64,000 bases of DNA from Prorocentrum cordatum (GCA_963575745.1 CAUYUJ010015960.1:763171-827170), one strand, 5' to 3'; positions 42,431 through 53,095 are shown, counted from the stretch's first letter. A program made the numbers and translations. The notes: generated by a model not told the origin, from the letters alone.

Positions 42431-43436
42431 GACAGACCTTCCCGACGAGTGCGCGCACTGGGACAAGTTGAGGCGCGACATGCCCCAGAAGAGGGTCAAC
42501 CTTCGCGCGCCGCGCGCTCGCGCCTTGGACCTCCAGCAGGCAACGAACGACCTTCGCGAGTCGTCGCAGAGGCTTTGTCTACTGCGCAGAAAGCAGGTTC
42601 GCGCTGTCCGCGAGTCTCACGCCCAGTCATCCAACGAGGCGCGGGCCCGTCGCAACGTGTGCCGGGCAACGGGCTGGGCGCGCCGGGCTGCCAGATGTCG
42701 CTCTCCTGCAGCGAAGAACACGGAGTGGGCGTCGCTTCGGAGGTGCACCCGTCTCGCCGTCGGCTTGGCTGGATGTCTGGCCCTTTCGAGGTGGCGACGG
42801 CGGAATGGAGGTGGAGCAAATCGACTTGGGTGCGCGGCGGGTCCCCCGAAACGATCTCGACCTGAGCCAGGTTCACGATATTGCTCGATCCGGCGATCGC
42901 CCGCAGCCGTTTGGGCCACGCGGCGTGGGCCGTCGTCGCAGATGCGTTCGGCGTGCCCCCAAGAGACGAGTCGTTCCAGAGGGGCCCGCCCCTTGGAGCT
43001 CTGGCAATTTCTCCGTCGTGATCGCGGAGTGTAATATCAGCGCCCTGATCAGGGAGCCTTTCGAGTCGCTGGAGAACCCGCCCAGTTTCTGGAGACCCCC
43101 CTGGACGGGGCGACGAAGGCCAGGATATCAGATTCGACGCCCTCGTAGTGGAACGTCAGCAAAGGTTGAGCTTTACACGAATCCGCCCAGCCAGGGCCTT
43201 GAGGAAAAGCGCGGTCCACGCACTGCCCGCGGCAGGCAAAGCCTTTCTCGCGGACGCATGACCGAGCGAACTTTCTCCAGAAATGCATCGGTGTCAACGA
43301 CATTGTCGTCGAGAGGGGGCGATCGCGGCCTCTCCGGACATCGGGCAGAGGCTGTTAAAGGCGGGGCGGAGCTTCGGGGCTACTCTAAAAGAAAAACGCT
43401 TCGGGCAGCTCAGGCTGGGAGGCCACGAATCAGACA

Positions 43437-43800
43437 GTGCCCGCCCGCGTTCTTCCTGGGCGCGATGTTCTTTGCAGGAGTAGATATTGTGATGCTGTCG
43501 ATCTGCTGCCCAGTGATGAGGGGTCGCTGGCAGTCAAAACAGGAGTGGGAGGAGTGATGGGGGGTCGTTCACGGCTGCCGCGTTCTCCAAGACGCTCGGC
43601 CGCCCTGTGTACATGTGGACGGGGCCCCTCCGCGAGGCCGACCCTGCTCTTTGGCTTCTCCGCGCTGAGTGGAACGGCCGCGAGGTCGACCTCAGTTTGT
43701 TCAAGTACGCCGATGACATCTACCGTTGCGAACTCAGGGCCCTCGGGGATTCCGGGGGCATTCCGGGCCAAAACAGAGCATCCTGACGATTGCCTCGCCC
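43437..43800 (+). pseudogene. Reverse transcriptase palm with YADD (frameshifted)
   Basis: One frame gives LAVKTGV (about 43520), which matches the conserved turn before the RT QG motif. After a shift the next frame gives GGSFTAAAFSKT and then EVDLSLFKYADDIYRC. Y-A-D-D (43706-43717) holds the two catalytic aspartates that bind metal ions. The frame closes at a stop about 20 codons later. The shift between VKTGV and GGS, and a further one after the YADD block, show decay. Confidence 0.75.
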
Positions 43801-44099
43801 CCCCCCCCCCAGGGCCGCGGGCGCAAACGCAGTCGGGGCCATCGGGGGGCGGGGCTTGGATCGAGGGTGGCGGGGGCCATGGCGCGCAAGAAATGGCTTC
43901 GCGGGCCCGGGCGGGCCCTCCTCTCAGGCGCACCCTGGGGGCGCGTGAGATCCCGTGGGCCCCGTATCTCGATGTCCCAGGCGTCCAGTTGGGAGATCGC
44001 CCGGCGGCCCCAGGCAATGCGTTCCGAATTTTGTTCCGGCGCCCTTTTGTCTCGGCTCTGGAAGTTCTCGCGCGCTCAATATTGATGTCGTTGGTTCCG

Positions 44100-44310
44100 A
44101 ATTTGGGTTTTTGCGGCCTAGAGGCGCCCCTCGTCGCCACTCAGCAATGTTCCGGTGTCGGACGCCACAGTGGCACACTTTGCCCGCGCTGCGATCGGGC
44201 CAGCTGGGCGACCGCGACTTGCGCGTTTGCGTCAAAAGGGTTCCATAGGCATTGGCGCATGTGTGAGACGCGCGTTGAGTTCGGCACCCGTCGCTTTAAC
44301 TGGTGCAAGG
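44100..44310 (+). pseudogene. Cys/His-rich C-terminal segment of LINE ORF2
   Basis: Frame reads GTLCPRCDRASWATATC, then FASKGFHRHWRMCETR. A CxxC pair followed by a helix with HxxxxC resembles the zinc-finger-like segments seen after RT in LINE ORF2 proteins. The assignment rests mainly on position behind YADD. Confidence 0.45.
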
Positions 44311-45184
44311 TCTGGTCCCGCCACTCTTTCTTGCCACCTCCAGCTGCTCTCGGCCATCGTCGGCCCCGCGCACTTCGAGCCGGGTCTGCCCCCCATTATC
44401 GACGGCGTCTTCACCTCCCAGGCCCCCCTGCGGGTTCGACGGGGCGTGGATGACCTGCAATGGGCTCCTAGGCTGCTGCCAGAGACTACGAGGATCTTTC
44501 GGGATCTATCGCCCCATGCCCTGGGCCCCCTGGATTCAGGAAATCGATGTCACTGCTATCCGCGCTGGTGCTTTTGGTTATCGCCTCGCACCTCCAGAGC
44601 GCACTGAGAAGGCTTCAGGGGCTGACCCAGAGGAGCCCGTCAACCCCGAGGCGCCCCAGTCCGTCTGCCACGCCGAGGGCCGCGGGGGGAAGTTTGTTGC
44701 CAAAATGGGGGATCATGGCACAGGTGCGTTCTAAAAGTGGCCACGGATCCCTGCGTCGCGCTCTGAGTGCATCTAACATGTGCAGATGCTGTGAAGATGC
44801 GGGGGGCAGGGTTTGAGCTGAACGGCGTCTAGTTCTAGTCTCTAGCTGCGCAACGGGGACATTGTCGATTCGGCGGGGGTAGGACACTTCGACCTCTCGG
44901 GCTTTCATGCGACATTGCAGCGCTCCCTGCGTGAATCTGTGACCTCAGAGTTGGATGGTGCATGTATGCCGCAATCTACATATCCATCTCCCTGGCCCAG
45001 CCCCCCCTCGGCAGCGCCGTCGCCTTCCCGGCGCCCCGCGCGGGGCCCAGCGTCGATGTCAGAGGTGGCGGCGGCGGCGGCGGCGTGGACGTAGGACTCT
45101 TCGGCGATGTCGAGACGCCGAGCAGACGGGGCCCGCGCGTCGGCGCCGCCAGCCGAGCAGCCAGTCGAGACATAGGGCGAGGAC
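44311..45184. other. Unassigned segment
   Basis: No motif. May include the 3' end of the LINE relic. Confidence 0.35.
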
Positions 45185-45842
45185 AAGAAGGGCGACGCGC
45201 ACAACGCACTGCTGGACGTGGCTGCCAAGGCGCGCCTCGACGACGCGCGCAAGCTGGCGGCTCTCGCGGGCGCGGTGCCCCAGAAGTGCAAGACGACAGA
45301 AGAGCCGTCGCCCCTGCCCCAGACCGCGATCGACTCAGGCGCAAAGCGCGGCGAAATCCCGAAAAGCTTCAAGGGGCGACAGACGCGCGGCGAAGTGATC
45401 GACTTCGCGGATCGAGGGCCGCCGCGCGTGCAGACGCGGGCCGCGGCGAGCCCCTGTCCCGCCAGCGTTGCGGGCAGCTTTCTCGCGGGTCCCGGGGCGC
45501 ACGGAGAAGGCTGGGAGAGGGCGTTCACAGCGTACTTCCAGGAGCGCCGCGATCATGGCCCCGCAGAAGGTGGCCAAGCACGCGCTTCGCTTTCGCCGCC
45601 GCAAGCACCGGGCGAGGAAGGGCGAGTCGCAGGGCAGTTCGGGCGCGAAGAAGGGCAGGCTAACATTTGCCTTCTCGTGCGGCGGGCCAGGGGAGGAGGC
45701 GAGGATGTTGCTGCTTCGGTTCCTGATCAACGAGCAGGTGTCCACGGCGGGCCAGCTCGCGGTGCCAGCCCCGCGCGGGCCTCTCGAGCGCGAAGCAACG
45801 AGGCTCCTCTCGCCGATCGAGAAGGGCAGGGGAAAGGACTGA
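45185..45842 (+). CDS. Uncharacterised coding-like segment (two frames)
   Basis: From 45185 a frame reads KKGDAHNALLDVAAKARLDD, then KCKTTEEPSPLPQTAIDSGA, FKGRQTRGEVIDFADRG and GWERAFTAYFQERRDHG. The composition is protein-like, with no long runs. Around 45555 the sense moves to another frame, VAKHALRFRRRKHRARKG, then LRFLINEQVSTAGQL, which stops at 45840-45842. No family recognised. It could be a decayed exon or a retroelement gag. An in-frame TAG lies just upstream near 45171. Confidence 0.3.
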
Positions 45843-47469
45843 ACCGGGCCAGGAGCGAGGAGAAAGACAGAAACCGTTCGAGGGACGGCATTTGTGAAAC
45901 AACGCGCTTTGAGTAGGAGAGCGCTTGCAGGTAGTATTAGGCTAGCGTCCTTAGTGGCCCTAGGATCAACCCCCGATCCATTTCGTGCCACTAGTTTTGG
46001 TGCAGATTCGAATCAAAATCTTCTCCCGACCCCCTTCGTTGCGGCTCTTTAGCGGGCTCCACGGAGGGGGGCGGGTAATGCGTCCAAGCACTGTCGACCA
46101 GCTTAGCGTCGCTTCCCTTTGGCGGCCCCTTTCGCGCGCCTGCGCGGCGCCTGTGTTCGCCGCCGTTCGGGGGCAGCGTTGCCTCAGCCAATGGGGGCGC
46201 CCCCCGTCCTTTCAAGGTGAGCCGTTATCAAGATACTTGGGCCGCGCCGGGTTATTTGCCAAGGTTGTGGCGTGTGGTTTTGGGGAGGCCACTCGGACTT
46301 CCCGCGCATGGTTCATTTGTCACTGCTCTTTGCTCTCCCTCGCCCTCCTCCTCCTCCTCCTCATCATCATGATCATCATCATCATCCCGCGCGTCTGCTT
46401 TCTCCATGGTCCTCCTTCCGCAGGCCCTCCCGTTTTTCTCCCTTTCCTCGTCCTCCTGTTCCACCCTTGTTGTTCCTCCTCCCCGTCCTCCCTCTTGCGC
46501 CCTCATCATCATTATCCGCGTGCTCCCTCGTGCATTCGCCACTGCAAATTTGATAACTCGTTTACCTACTCCTGCTCCTGTTAACTGTTCACGTTTCTGC
46601 GTGCCCCCTCTTTCACGGCATCCCCTTTTCCGCTCCTCAGCTTAACGGCCCGACGCCCCTCCTCGCAACAGAGCATTTGGCTTCCTACCCGGCCTTATTC
46701 TTCGTGACCCGTCGTCATGGTATGTCTCGAACGCTGCGCGCCTGCCTTTTCAGCGCCCATTCCGCATGACACTCTCAATCTGCCGTTTTAAATGTAGGTT
46801 GCATGATCGTCGAGTTTGTTCGCTTACGTTGGGGGTGGTGCGAGACGGTTGGTTTCAGCTCAAAGTGCTCAGCGATTGTCATTGTAGTCAACATTATGAA
46901 CTAGGCCATTTCCAGGAAGGCATAACGATTGCACGCAAGCGTGCAAGGCGAGCTACATTCCAGCACAGGTATAAGAAACCCACGCTTTCTGGGTGCAGGT
47001 CTGGATGTGCGGTTATGATGTGATGCGTGTTCGAAAACATTGCCAGCCCTCCGGGCAAAAGTCGCCAGCTAATGTTTTGGTTGCTCAGGCCCCTGTGCAT
47101 TTTATAGTCATGCTGGACTCACGTTCTCTTCGTGATCGATGCTCTGGGTGTGATCGCAACGGGTCCTTCATGGAGGCGTGTCTAATAATCCGCTCGGTTT
47201 TCGGAATGATGTGTTCTGTTACGCCATAGGTTTCCGTGCAGACCTTCGAGCACTCGATCACTTCAGTTGTTACATGCGTTCTACAAGGCTACCGGAGAAG
47301 TTGTGGACACACGGTTACAGCAGCCACATATTTGCCAGCGGGGACTCCAGACATTGAAGTCTTGCACTGGTATGCGGTGTAAGTCACGTGTTGTGAGCTC
47401 TGTTGCGCAAGCCATGTGGTGTAAACTTTGTGGTGGGAGCCCCGTCGTGCACGCTGCGTGGTGCGAGCC
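45843..47469. other. Unassigned 1.6-kb region, lower GC
   Basis: Contains CCTCCT and CATCAT trinucleotides at 46333-46385. No frame above 100 codons outside 45985-46584, and no recognised motif. Confidence 0.4.
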
Positions 47470-47657
47470 TCGGAAGCTGGGCGAGGGCTGCTAAAACCGT
47501 GGCTGCTAAAACGGCCCTCCCGGAAGGAAAAAACAACTTCCCGGAATGAGGCGCGGCACGCGAAACAGTCAACGGGCTTTTTCCCGGAAGGCCGAAGACA
47601 ACTTCCCGGAGGTCGATTTAGCACCCACGGATTTCGCAGCCCTGGCCCGGCTTCCGA
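47470..47657 (+). mobile_element. Family B inverted-repeat element (copy B2)
   Basis: A 188-bp copy in the opposite orientation to B1. Left arm TCGGAAGCTGGGCGAGGGC; right arm ends GCCCGGCTTCCGA. Flanks GAGCC and GCGCC (four of five). Confidence 0.83.
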
Positions 47658-47776
47658 GCGCCGTGCTGTGCAAGCGGTGCGGTGCGACCTCCGTGGCGTG
47701 AGCCGTGGCGCGTCGTGCGGGCCACCCGGCGCAAGCCGTGGCGCGCACGCCGCGTTGGCCCACGAAGGGCTCGTGT

Positions 47777-47934
47777 TTACCAGCCTGGGACAGATCCCTA
47801 TCCCTGTGCTGGGCACCTCCTCATCACGATGCCCATCTCAGGGATTCCTCTATTGTTCGAGGGCGAATCCCTAAGATTGTCATCGCTTTTTGGCGTGTCA
47901 ATCCTGGGGATAGGGATACGTTCGAGGCTGGTAA
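47777..47934 (+). mobile_element. Family C hairpin element (copy C2)
   Basis: A 158-bp copy, TTACCAGCCTGGGACAGATC to TTCGAGGCTGGTAA. The exact 5-bp repeat CGTGT flanks it (47772-47776, 47935-47939). Only about 120 bp separate it from B2. Confidence 0.9.
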
Positions 47935-48356
47935 CGTGTGGAGCCCACGAGCGCCCACGGGTGGGCACCGGGCCAGACCTCGGCGGGCCCGCCCGCGGCC
48001 CGGGGCGCCCGCGGGCGCCAACCGCAAGGGCGCCCTCGTGGGCGCGAAGTTTCTCGCGCTTCGCGGTCCTCGTTCCTTCGTTTCTCCCCCTTCTCCTCGT
48101 CCTCCTCGTCCTCCTCTCCCTCCTGAGCACCACTGAGTGCTCCATGTTGCCTTTCGCACTTTGTCGCTCCGTCTCTGCCCGCCCTACTTAACTTTCTGTT
48201 GCGCCTGCAGTGCACCCCGAGAGCCTCTTGGTGGGTGCGCATTGCATTGATTTCCAGGCGCCTGAGCGGCCACCGTGCGGCTGCTCTTGCTGTCGAGCGC
48301 GCCTGGCGCTCACTGGAGCGCGGCGTCCGCCAACGAGTGCGGTATCCTCCCCCTCC
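47935..48356. other. Spacer with partial family I relative
   Basis: CAAGGGCGCCCTCGTGGGCG followed by CGAAGTTTCTCGCGCTTCGC at 48025-48065 matches the left third of the family I element. A CCTCGTCCT tract follows. The rest is unassigned, up to the spliced-leader sequence. Confidence 0.5.
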
Positions 48357-48378
48357 TCCGTAGCCATTTTGGCTCAAG
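48357..48378 (+). other. Perfect dinoflagellate spliced-leader sequence
   Basis: All 22 bases match the conserved dinoflagellate SL: T, then CCGTAGCCATTTTGGCTC, then AAG. TCCGTAGC follows at once, an 8-base match to the SL start that may be a second, cut-off relic. Nothing 3' of it looks like the SL RNA gene body or its donor site, so I read it as an SL carried back by reverse transcription at the 5' end of the LINE that follows. Confidence 0.95.
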
Positions 48379-48541
48379 TCCGTAGCGAGAGGCTCATGGG
48401 CTGGAGGATTTTTTTTGCAGGGGAGTCGCGGCCCCAACAGAGTACCACTCGAGGCCACACCTCGACAAACTGTATTGGGGTTTCATCCCCCACAGTTTTC
48501 AAGAATATTACATTCATTTCGCGACCGCCGAAGGCGGGCAG

Positions 48542-49675
48542 ATGATGCCGACGCCTGCTAGGCAGGGGACGGCAGTTTTTCCAGTGCTCCCAGGCCCGAA
48601 GTACGCAGTCTGGGGGTGCAGCAAATGCGGTGCCGCACATAATTGGGCGAGTCGGTTGGTTTGTCAGTGCGGCAACCCTGCTCCGTCCAGGATCCAGAAC
48701 AAGGCGAAAGAGAATGCAGCTCAGTTGACAGCGAACGCTCCTTCCAAAGGAAAAGGTAAAGGGGGCAAAGGTGGACACGGCAAAGGAGGCAGTGAGGATT
48801 CGAGCAGATTTCAGCGGCTCGAGTCACAGTTTGTGCAGGTATTGCAAGCCAGGCAGCCCGAGAAGCTAGATAAGCCACCTCAGACGCAGAGCACTGGGGT
48901 AAAACCGCCATGGATGAAGCTTGATGAGCAGCTGGCAGCTGGAGACAAAGGAAATGAGCCAGATAATGTCAAGCGTGACAGGATCATGCTGGAAATCAGC
49001 GAGCTCGAGGATGTGGTCAAACGTCTTCGGAGCAGCGATGAAAGTTTCAAACAGCCCATTGGAGATCGGATCAAATAATTGCGTGGCCAGCACAGGCGTT
49101 TGCGATCCCCACCACAGCACACCGTCGTGCCGCTCAAGATCTCACCAGGGCGAAGGCGTCAGAAAAAGAGCTGGAGAGAACATAGAGGAGCTGGCAGAGA
49201 AAGAACAGCAATTCAAAGGGTTGCAAGAATCCATCGAGAAGCGTAAGGATGATATCAAAGCAGAGAAAAAATAAGTTGCTCAATTGCAGATCGAGTTTAC
49301 AGAGACGGCGAAGATTCACTCCAGAGACGGCCGCACCGATGGAGCCGCCTGTTTTTTCGCTGCTCTTCGAGTTCACAGAGGACGACAAAGCACCCGAAAC
49401 AGGTTTCCTCAAGAGTGCAGAAGGAGTGGTTGGCCAAGAAAGTGCATAAGCTTCCTAAAAAGATTGATGTTGTTTCTGATGGGGGTGCACCTGCTGCGGA
49501 TCCAGGCGTCAACGGACAAGCAGAGCCTGGAGCGACCCCTGGTGGCGTACAAAGAGAGTTTGGTAGTTTGCCCAACGAAGGAGAACAAGAACAGCTTTTC
49601 GCTGTGGCCAACGATCAGGATGCATTCAAAACCAAGCTCGCTGAGTTCACAGCCAAGAGAGCTAAGCATTCCTAA
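48542..49675 (+). pseudogene. LINE ORF1: RanBP2-type zinc finger and coiled coil, frameshifted
   Basis: The first frame (178 codons, ATG at 48542) gives YAVWGCSKCGAAHNWASRLV followed by CQCGNPAPSRIQNKAK. This is a RanBP2-like finger (W-x-C-x2-C, Asn, then two Cys), but the second pair is C-x-C rather than C-x2-C. A Gly/Lys tract KGKGKGGKGGHGKGG and the helix DRIMLEISELEDVVKRLRSS follow. A shift after 49078 leads to a Glu/Lys-rich coiled-coil segment (ENIEELAEKEQQFKGLQ) ending at 49274. Another shift leads to a last piece, QKEWLAKKVHKLPKKIDVVS to FTAKRAKHS, with a stop at 49673-49675. The likely role is RNA binding and assembly of the retrotransposition particle, inferred from position. Confidence 0.65.
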
Positions 49676-50079
49676 CTGGAGTTGGCCGCGACGAGCAGAC
49701 AAGCAGGGGGCCCTGGGCCCCAGCCAGGAGAGAATGAGGGGCGGCAGTGAGGCCAGGGGAGGACGGGGGCGCAGTTCGAGCAGCACCCTAGGATTCCCCC
49801 CCCGAGGATGGCGCAGCCCACTGACCGCACCACGGCGTGATGGCATTCAGGCTGGGGCCCACGGGCTGCAGACTGGACGTATTTCAGATAGTCACACAGA
49901 GCCTTTTACCTCGTCAGTTTTCGATGATGGATCAAGAGGGCCGGTTACGGCCGATGCCGCCCAGAGCCCCTCACCCCCCGCGCTCCGCCCACGCGAAGCG
50001 CGCGGGGTGCGGCGCGGACGCGCGGGGGCTGAGTCGGGGGGCGGGGCGAGCAACGGCGCATCATGGTCGCAGAGAAGCA
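49676..50079 (+). other. Linker between ORF1 and endonuclease
   Basis: GC-rich, with no recognised domain. Frames in plus are Gly/Arg-rich. Confidence 0.4.
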
Positions 50080-50910
50080 CTCTTTCGTCGAAGACTTCCA
50101 CGGAGAGGCCGCCAGAGTCAGCCCAGAGTTCCAGGCATTCACCTCTCGCACAACGACGCAGCTCCATATGCAAAGGCTGTCGGTAGCGATCCGACACATG
50201 TGTTCGAGGCAGTCAATGCTAATGGAGGGAAGCGAATTGTGAACAACATATTGGAGCGCAGTAGTGCGCGGGTCATTCTCATGCAGGAGATCGGACATCT
50301 ACTTGAATATGTACAATCGCTGGACGCGCGCTGCGGAGCTCGATGTTGGAGCATGGGAGCAATGGCATCCATTGCCGCTGCTGGGGTGAACACTTCTGCT
50401 TGAGTTGCAGTTTTCATTCGAGCTGGACTTGGATTGCGGCCGCCAGTGTTCCCAAAGAGGTCGTAGTTTCAGGCGGGCTGCAGACGGTTGACGTCGATCT
50501 TCCCGGCTGGCCTGCGACCGCGGTGTTCAACATCTACCTGCGCCCATCCGTCGGCCCATCACGGGCAAACGCGCCAATCTTAACTGGGGTAGGCAAGAGC
50601 ATTCACATGGTGCGTGGACCTGCCTTCGTTGCAGGAGATTGGAATCTGAGCCCTGCAATGTTGGAGGCGTCGGGGTTTCCTGCTCTGGCTGAGCTGCGCG
50701 CGCCGGCGCCTGCGGCGCCTGCCGTGATGGGGGGGGGGGGGGGGGGGGGGGCAGGTTCCAGTGTCGTAGATTTCTATTGTTTGAACGATTCGATGATGCG
50801 AGGTTTCAGGGAACTTCGAGTGGATATGCGCTGGGCGGTTCGGCCCCATCGGCCCATCCATCTTGCTATTTCTGATCACGGCGACCGATTGCAAAGGCTA
50901 GTGCGTTCTA
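50080..50910 (+). pseudogene. APE-like endonuclease domain of LINE ORF2
   Basis: The main frame (50343-51146) shows VFNIYLRPSVGPS, then FVAGDWNLSPAMLEASGFPA, with the G-D-W-N motif of endonuclease/exonuclease/phosphatase-fold proteins at residues 98-101. SSVVDFYCLND at 139-149 fits the strand with the S-x-x-D signature, and PHRPIHLAISDHG at 168-180 fits the end of the domain. The N-terminal part lies in another frame before 50343. A run of 23 G (50729-50751) sits between GDWN and the SSVVD strand and is a likely shift point. The enzyme would nick target DNA to prime reverse transcription. Confidence 0.7.
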
Positions 50911-51733
50911 TCACCCCCGCGCTGCCCAATGAGTCTCAACCGCCCCAAGGCCGCCCAGTTGGTCAGTGCAGAGCAGATTGGCCGAAAGCACGCGCGAAGC
51001 GGCGTGCGATCCAGCCGCGGCGCCTTCAGTCGCTCGGGCACTCCGCCCGAGTGCGCGGGGCAGGTTTGCCACGACCACGGCGCAATACCTTGGAGAAAGA
51101 GCGGGTCAGCCAGTCGATATTACAGGATCTTCCGGACGAGCTTTAGAAGCACGGTGGGTTGAAGTTTGTCGTGGTACTAGTACCTCTACAGGTGTGCAGG
51201 CAGTTGCCGACGGCTGGAAGTGGCTCCGACATGCTGTCGGGCAGGTCCTCGTTTTGCTCGCGTTGAGGATTCGCCGCAGAATCAGATGCTGATTGCACAT
51301 GAGGTCTCTAGTTCCTTGGTAAATGAAGTTCCAGGTCTAGGCCTTAGCCTTCGTCATGAGAATTCCGTCAAGGCTGCAGGAGAGATAGTAGGTGTTGAGA
51401 AGATATCGAGACTGACGTCACTCTGGCTTAAGAAGGCGAGAGCAAGGAAGAGCAGGATTCCTGGACTGAATGGCGCTTAGATGCCAAGGCAGCTGGCGCG
51501 AAAGGTTTTCACAAGATCACTGCAGCCAGGAAGGTTAGGACTGCCGCCAGAGCGCAAGGTCCGCAAGGGCCAACAGCCGACACCATCGGTCAAGCAAGAA
51601 GTACTGCTGCATGGGAAACTCCGGGGTGCGCCCACTAAAACGCCGAGGGCTCGGGCCCCTGATCGCTCGTGTTGCGAGAGAGTTTCGGCCTCAGCAATGC
51701 GTCAAGTAGGAGCTAGTTTTTTCCAGAAGCACC

Positions 51734-52650
51734 TCTAGCAGTGATTACCAGTTCCTTCCTCGATTTGTTTTATCAATCGACGGTGCAGGACTTGGGGCGT
51801 CGGCCGCGCTCTGGCAAGCATGCGGAGCCACAGGAGTGCCCCCTAGACAATTGACGTGGGTAGTTCAACCAATGATGCCCAAGCCCAGAGAGGGCAATCG
51901 TTTAATAGTGCTGCACGCAGGCGCGCATCGAGCGCGGCAGAGATTAAGGAGACCACTGCTGGCCAACGTCGGTCGCGTCGTAGCGTCGGTGTATTTTTTT
52001 TTGTTTGGGGGGGGGCGTCTCGCGAAAGGTCAGCTGTGGGCTGTGTTTGGCTATAAGCAGCTAGGAGCGAGAGCGAGTGCAATCGATGTTAGCACTGGTC
52101 ATCGCGAAATCACGCTAGGAATGGCCATCAGAGCAGGCCATGATTCCAACCGTTGCGTGGCCGATTTGCAGGCCGCGTTGCGCGACAAGCTTGCAGTAGT
52201 CTCTAGCAGCCCAGGGCTAGCCAGGGAGGCCTGTCGCGAGTTAGGCTTCCCCAGAGAGGTAGCCTTGGACAGCGTTGCCTATCTTGGAATCGATCAATCG
52301 CGCGCCAAGTTAAAAAGCCACGCCGGGGACGCGATCTATACAAATATTTGTTTTCAAGAAGATGCGTCTCAGGCTTCGGAAGCACAAGCGGTTGGCGCGC
52401 AAAGTAGCAGGATGCACCAACCGATTTTTTCAACGAGTTTTAAAGACTGGGGTTTCCGCGGGCGCTGCTTACGGCACGGAAGTCCTGGGCCTAAACGATC
52501 ACGAATGGCTCCAGTTCCGACGGCCCCAGGGCCGAAACATATCCCGCAGCAAGGAGGCGCGAGCCCCAGTGCAAAAACTATCCTTTTGGGAGACGAGAGC
52601 GCTAGATCGGCATTGTCTCCCGCGTTGAAGTGGTGTCGGATGGCGCGGCA
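51734..52650 (+). pseudogene. LINE reverse transcriptase, palm core deleted
   Basis: The frame from 51734 gives GLGASAALWQACGATGVPP, then PMMPKPREGNRLIVLHAG, fitting the fingers motif with P-K-P and R-x-I. ARQRLRRPLLANVGRV follows. Later, LAVVSSSPGLAREACRELG and SVAYLGIDQSRAKLKS fit the region just behind the palm. After a shift, VAGCTNRFFQRVLKTGVSAG and AAYGTEVLGLNDHEWLQF fit the thumb. The stretch that should contain the first catalytic Asp and the Y-x-D-D loop is absent between about 51990 and 52140, where a T9 run and a G10 run lie. The element cannot reverse-transcribe on its own. Confidence 0.7.
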
Positions 52651-52739
52651 AGCTCATTCTAATGAGGGTCATGCGCTGGTTTCACTTCAGAGTTTAACGC
52701 GGTAGCGCGCATGTGGCGAGAAGCCAAAGCAAGCGAGCC

Positions 52740-52879
52740 TCTGTCCTCCTCGTCCTCCTTTCCCCCCTCCTCCTCCTCGCCCTCCTTCTCTCTCCCTTTT
52801 GCGGGGGGTCGGCGCGAGGGCGCGAGGTCATCTGCGCTTCGCGTTGCGCGGAGCGCGAGAGCGCGAAGCTGGGGGCCCT
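52740..52879 (+). mobile_element. Partial family I element with CCT-rich left part
   Basis: GCGCTTCGCGTTGCGCGG and GAGCGCGAAGCTGGGGGCCC match the right half of the family I element at 40379. The left terminal repeat is not seen, and a CCTCCT tract replaces it. Confidence 0.5.
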
Positions 52880-53095
52880 AGCAACCTCGCCCTGGGCACG
52901 GGGGCGCCCGCGGCCGGGCACGGGGCGCCGGCGGGGCGGCGCGGCGAAGGCGGGGCGGAGGCCCGCGGCGGGCCCCCCCCGGGGGCAGCGGGTGCCCGCG
53001 AGGCGCCCGCGAGGCGCCCGCGAGGCGGGCGCGGGGCGCCGAGCCTGGAGGTCCACGGCGGGCCCGCCCACAGTCTCTACACGCCGGTCGTTGAA

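Larger units (their letters stand above)
41348..44310 (+). mobile_element. Degraded LINE-type retrotransposon (EN-RT)
   Basis: Plus-strand relic with domains in the usual order: APE-like endonuclease (41350-42430), an Arg/Ala-rich linker (42430-43400), RT (43437-43800) and a Cys/His segment (44100-44310). The frame changes at least five times. LINEs copy their own RNA at a nick made by the endonuclease. This copy cannot make either protein. Ends are approximate, and neither a poly(A) tail nor a target-site duplication was found. Confidence 0.7.
48357..52705 (+). mobile_element. LINE-type retrotransposon with SL at its 5' end
   Basis: The most complete retroelement here. From the SL it runs through a leader of about 160 bp, ORF1 (zinc finger and coiled coil), endonuclease and RT, all on the plus strand and in the normal order. 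At about 4.3 kb the length is plausible for a nearly full copy, but the RT palm core is missing and the frame shifts several times. The right end is approximate. A partial family I element begins soon after it. Confidence 0.75.

Noticed and set aside
42805-43557. 250-codon frame between endonuclease and RT of the LINE
   Set aside because: The recognisable endonuclease, linker and RT pieces lie in other frames. This one is a shadow across frameshifts.
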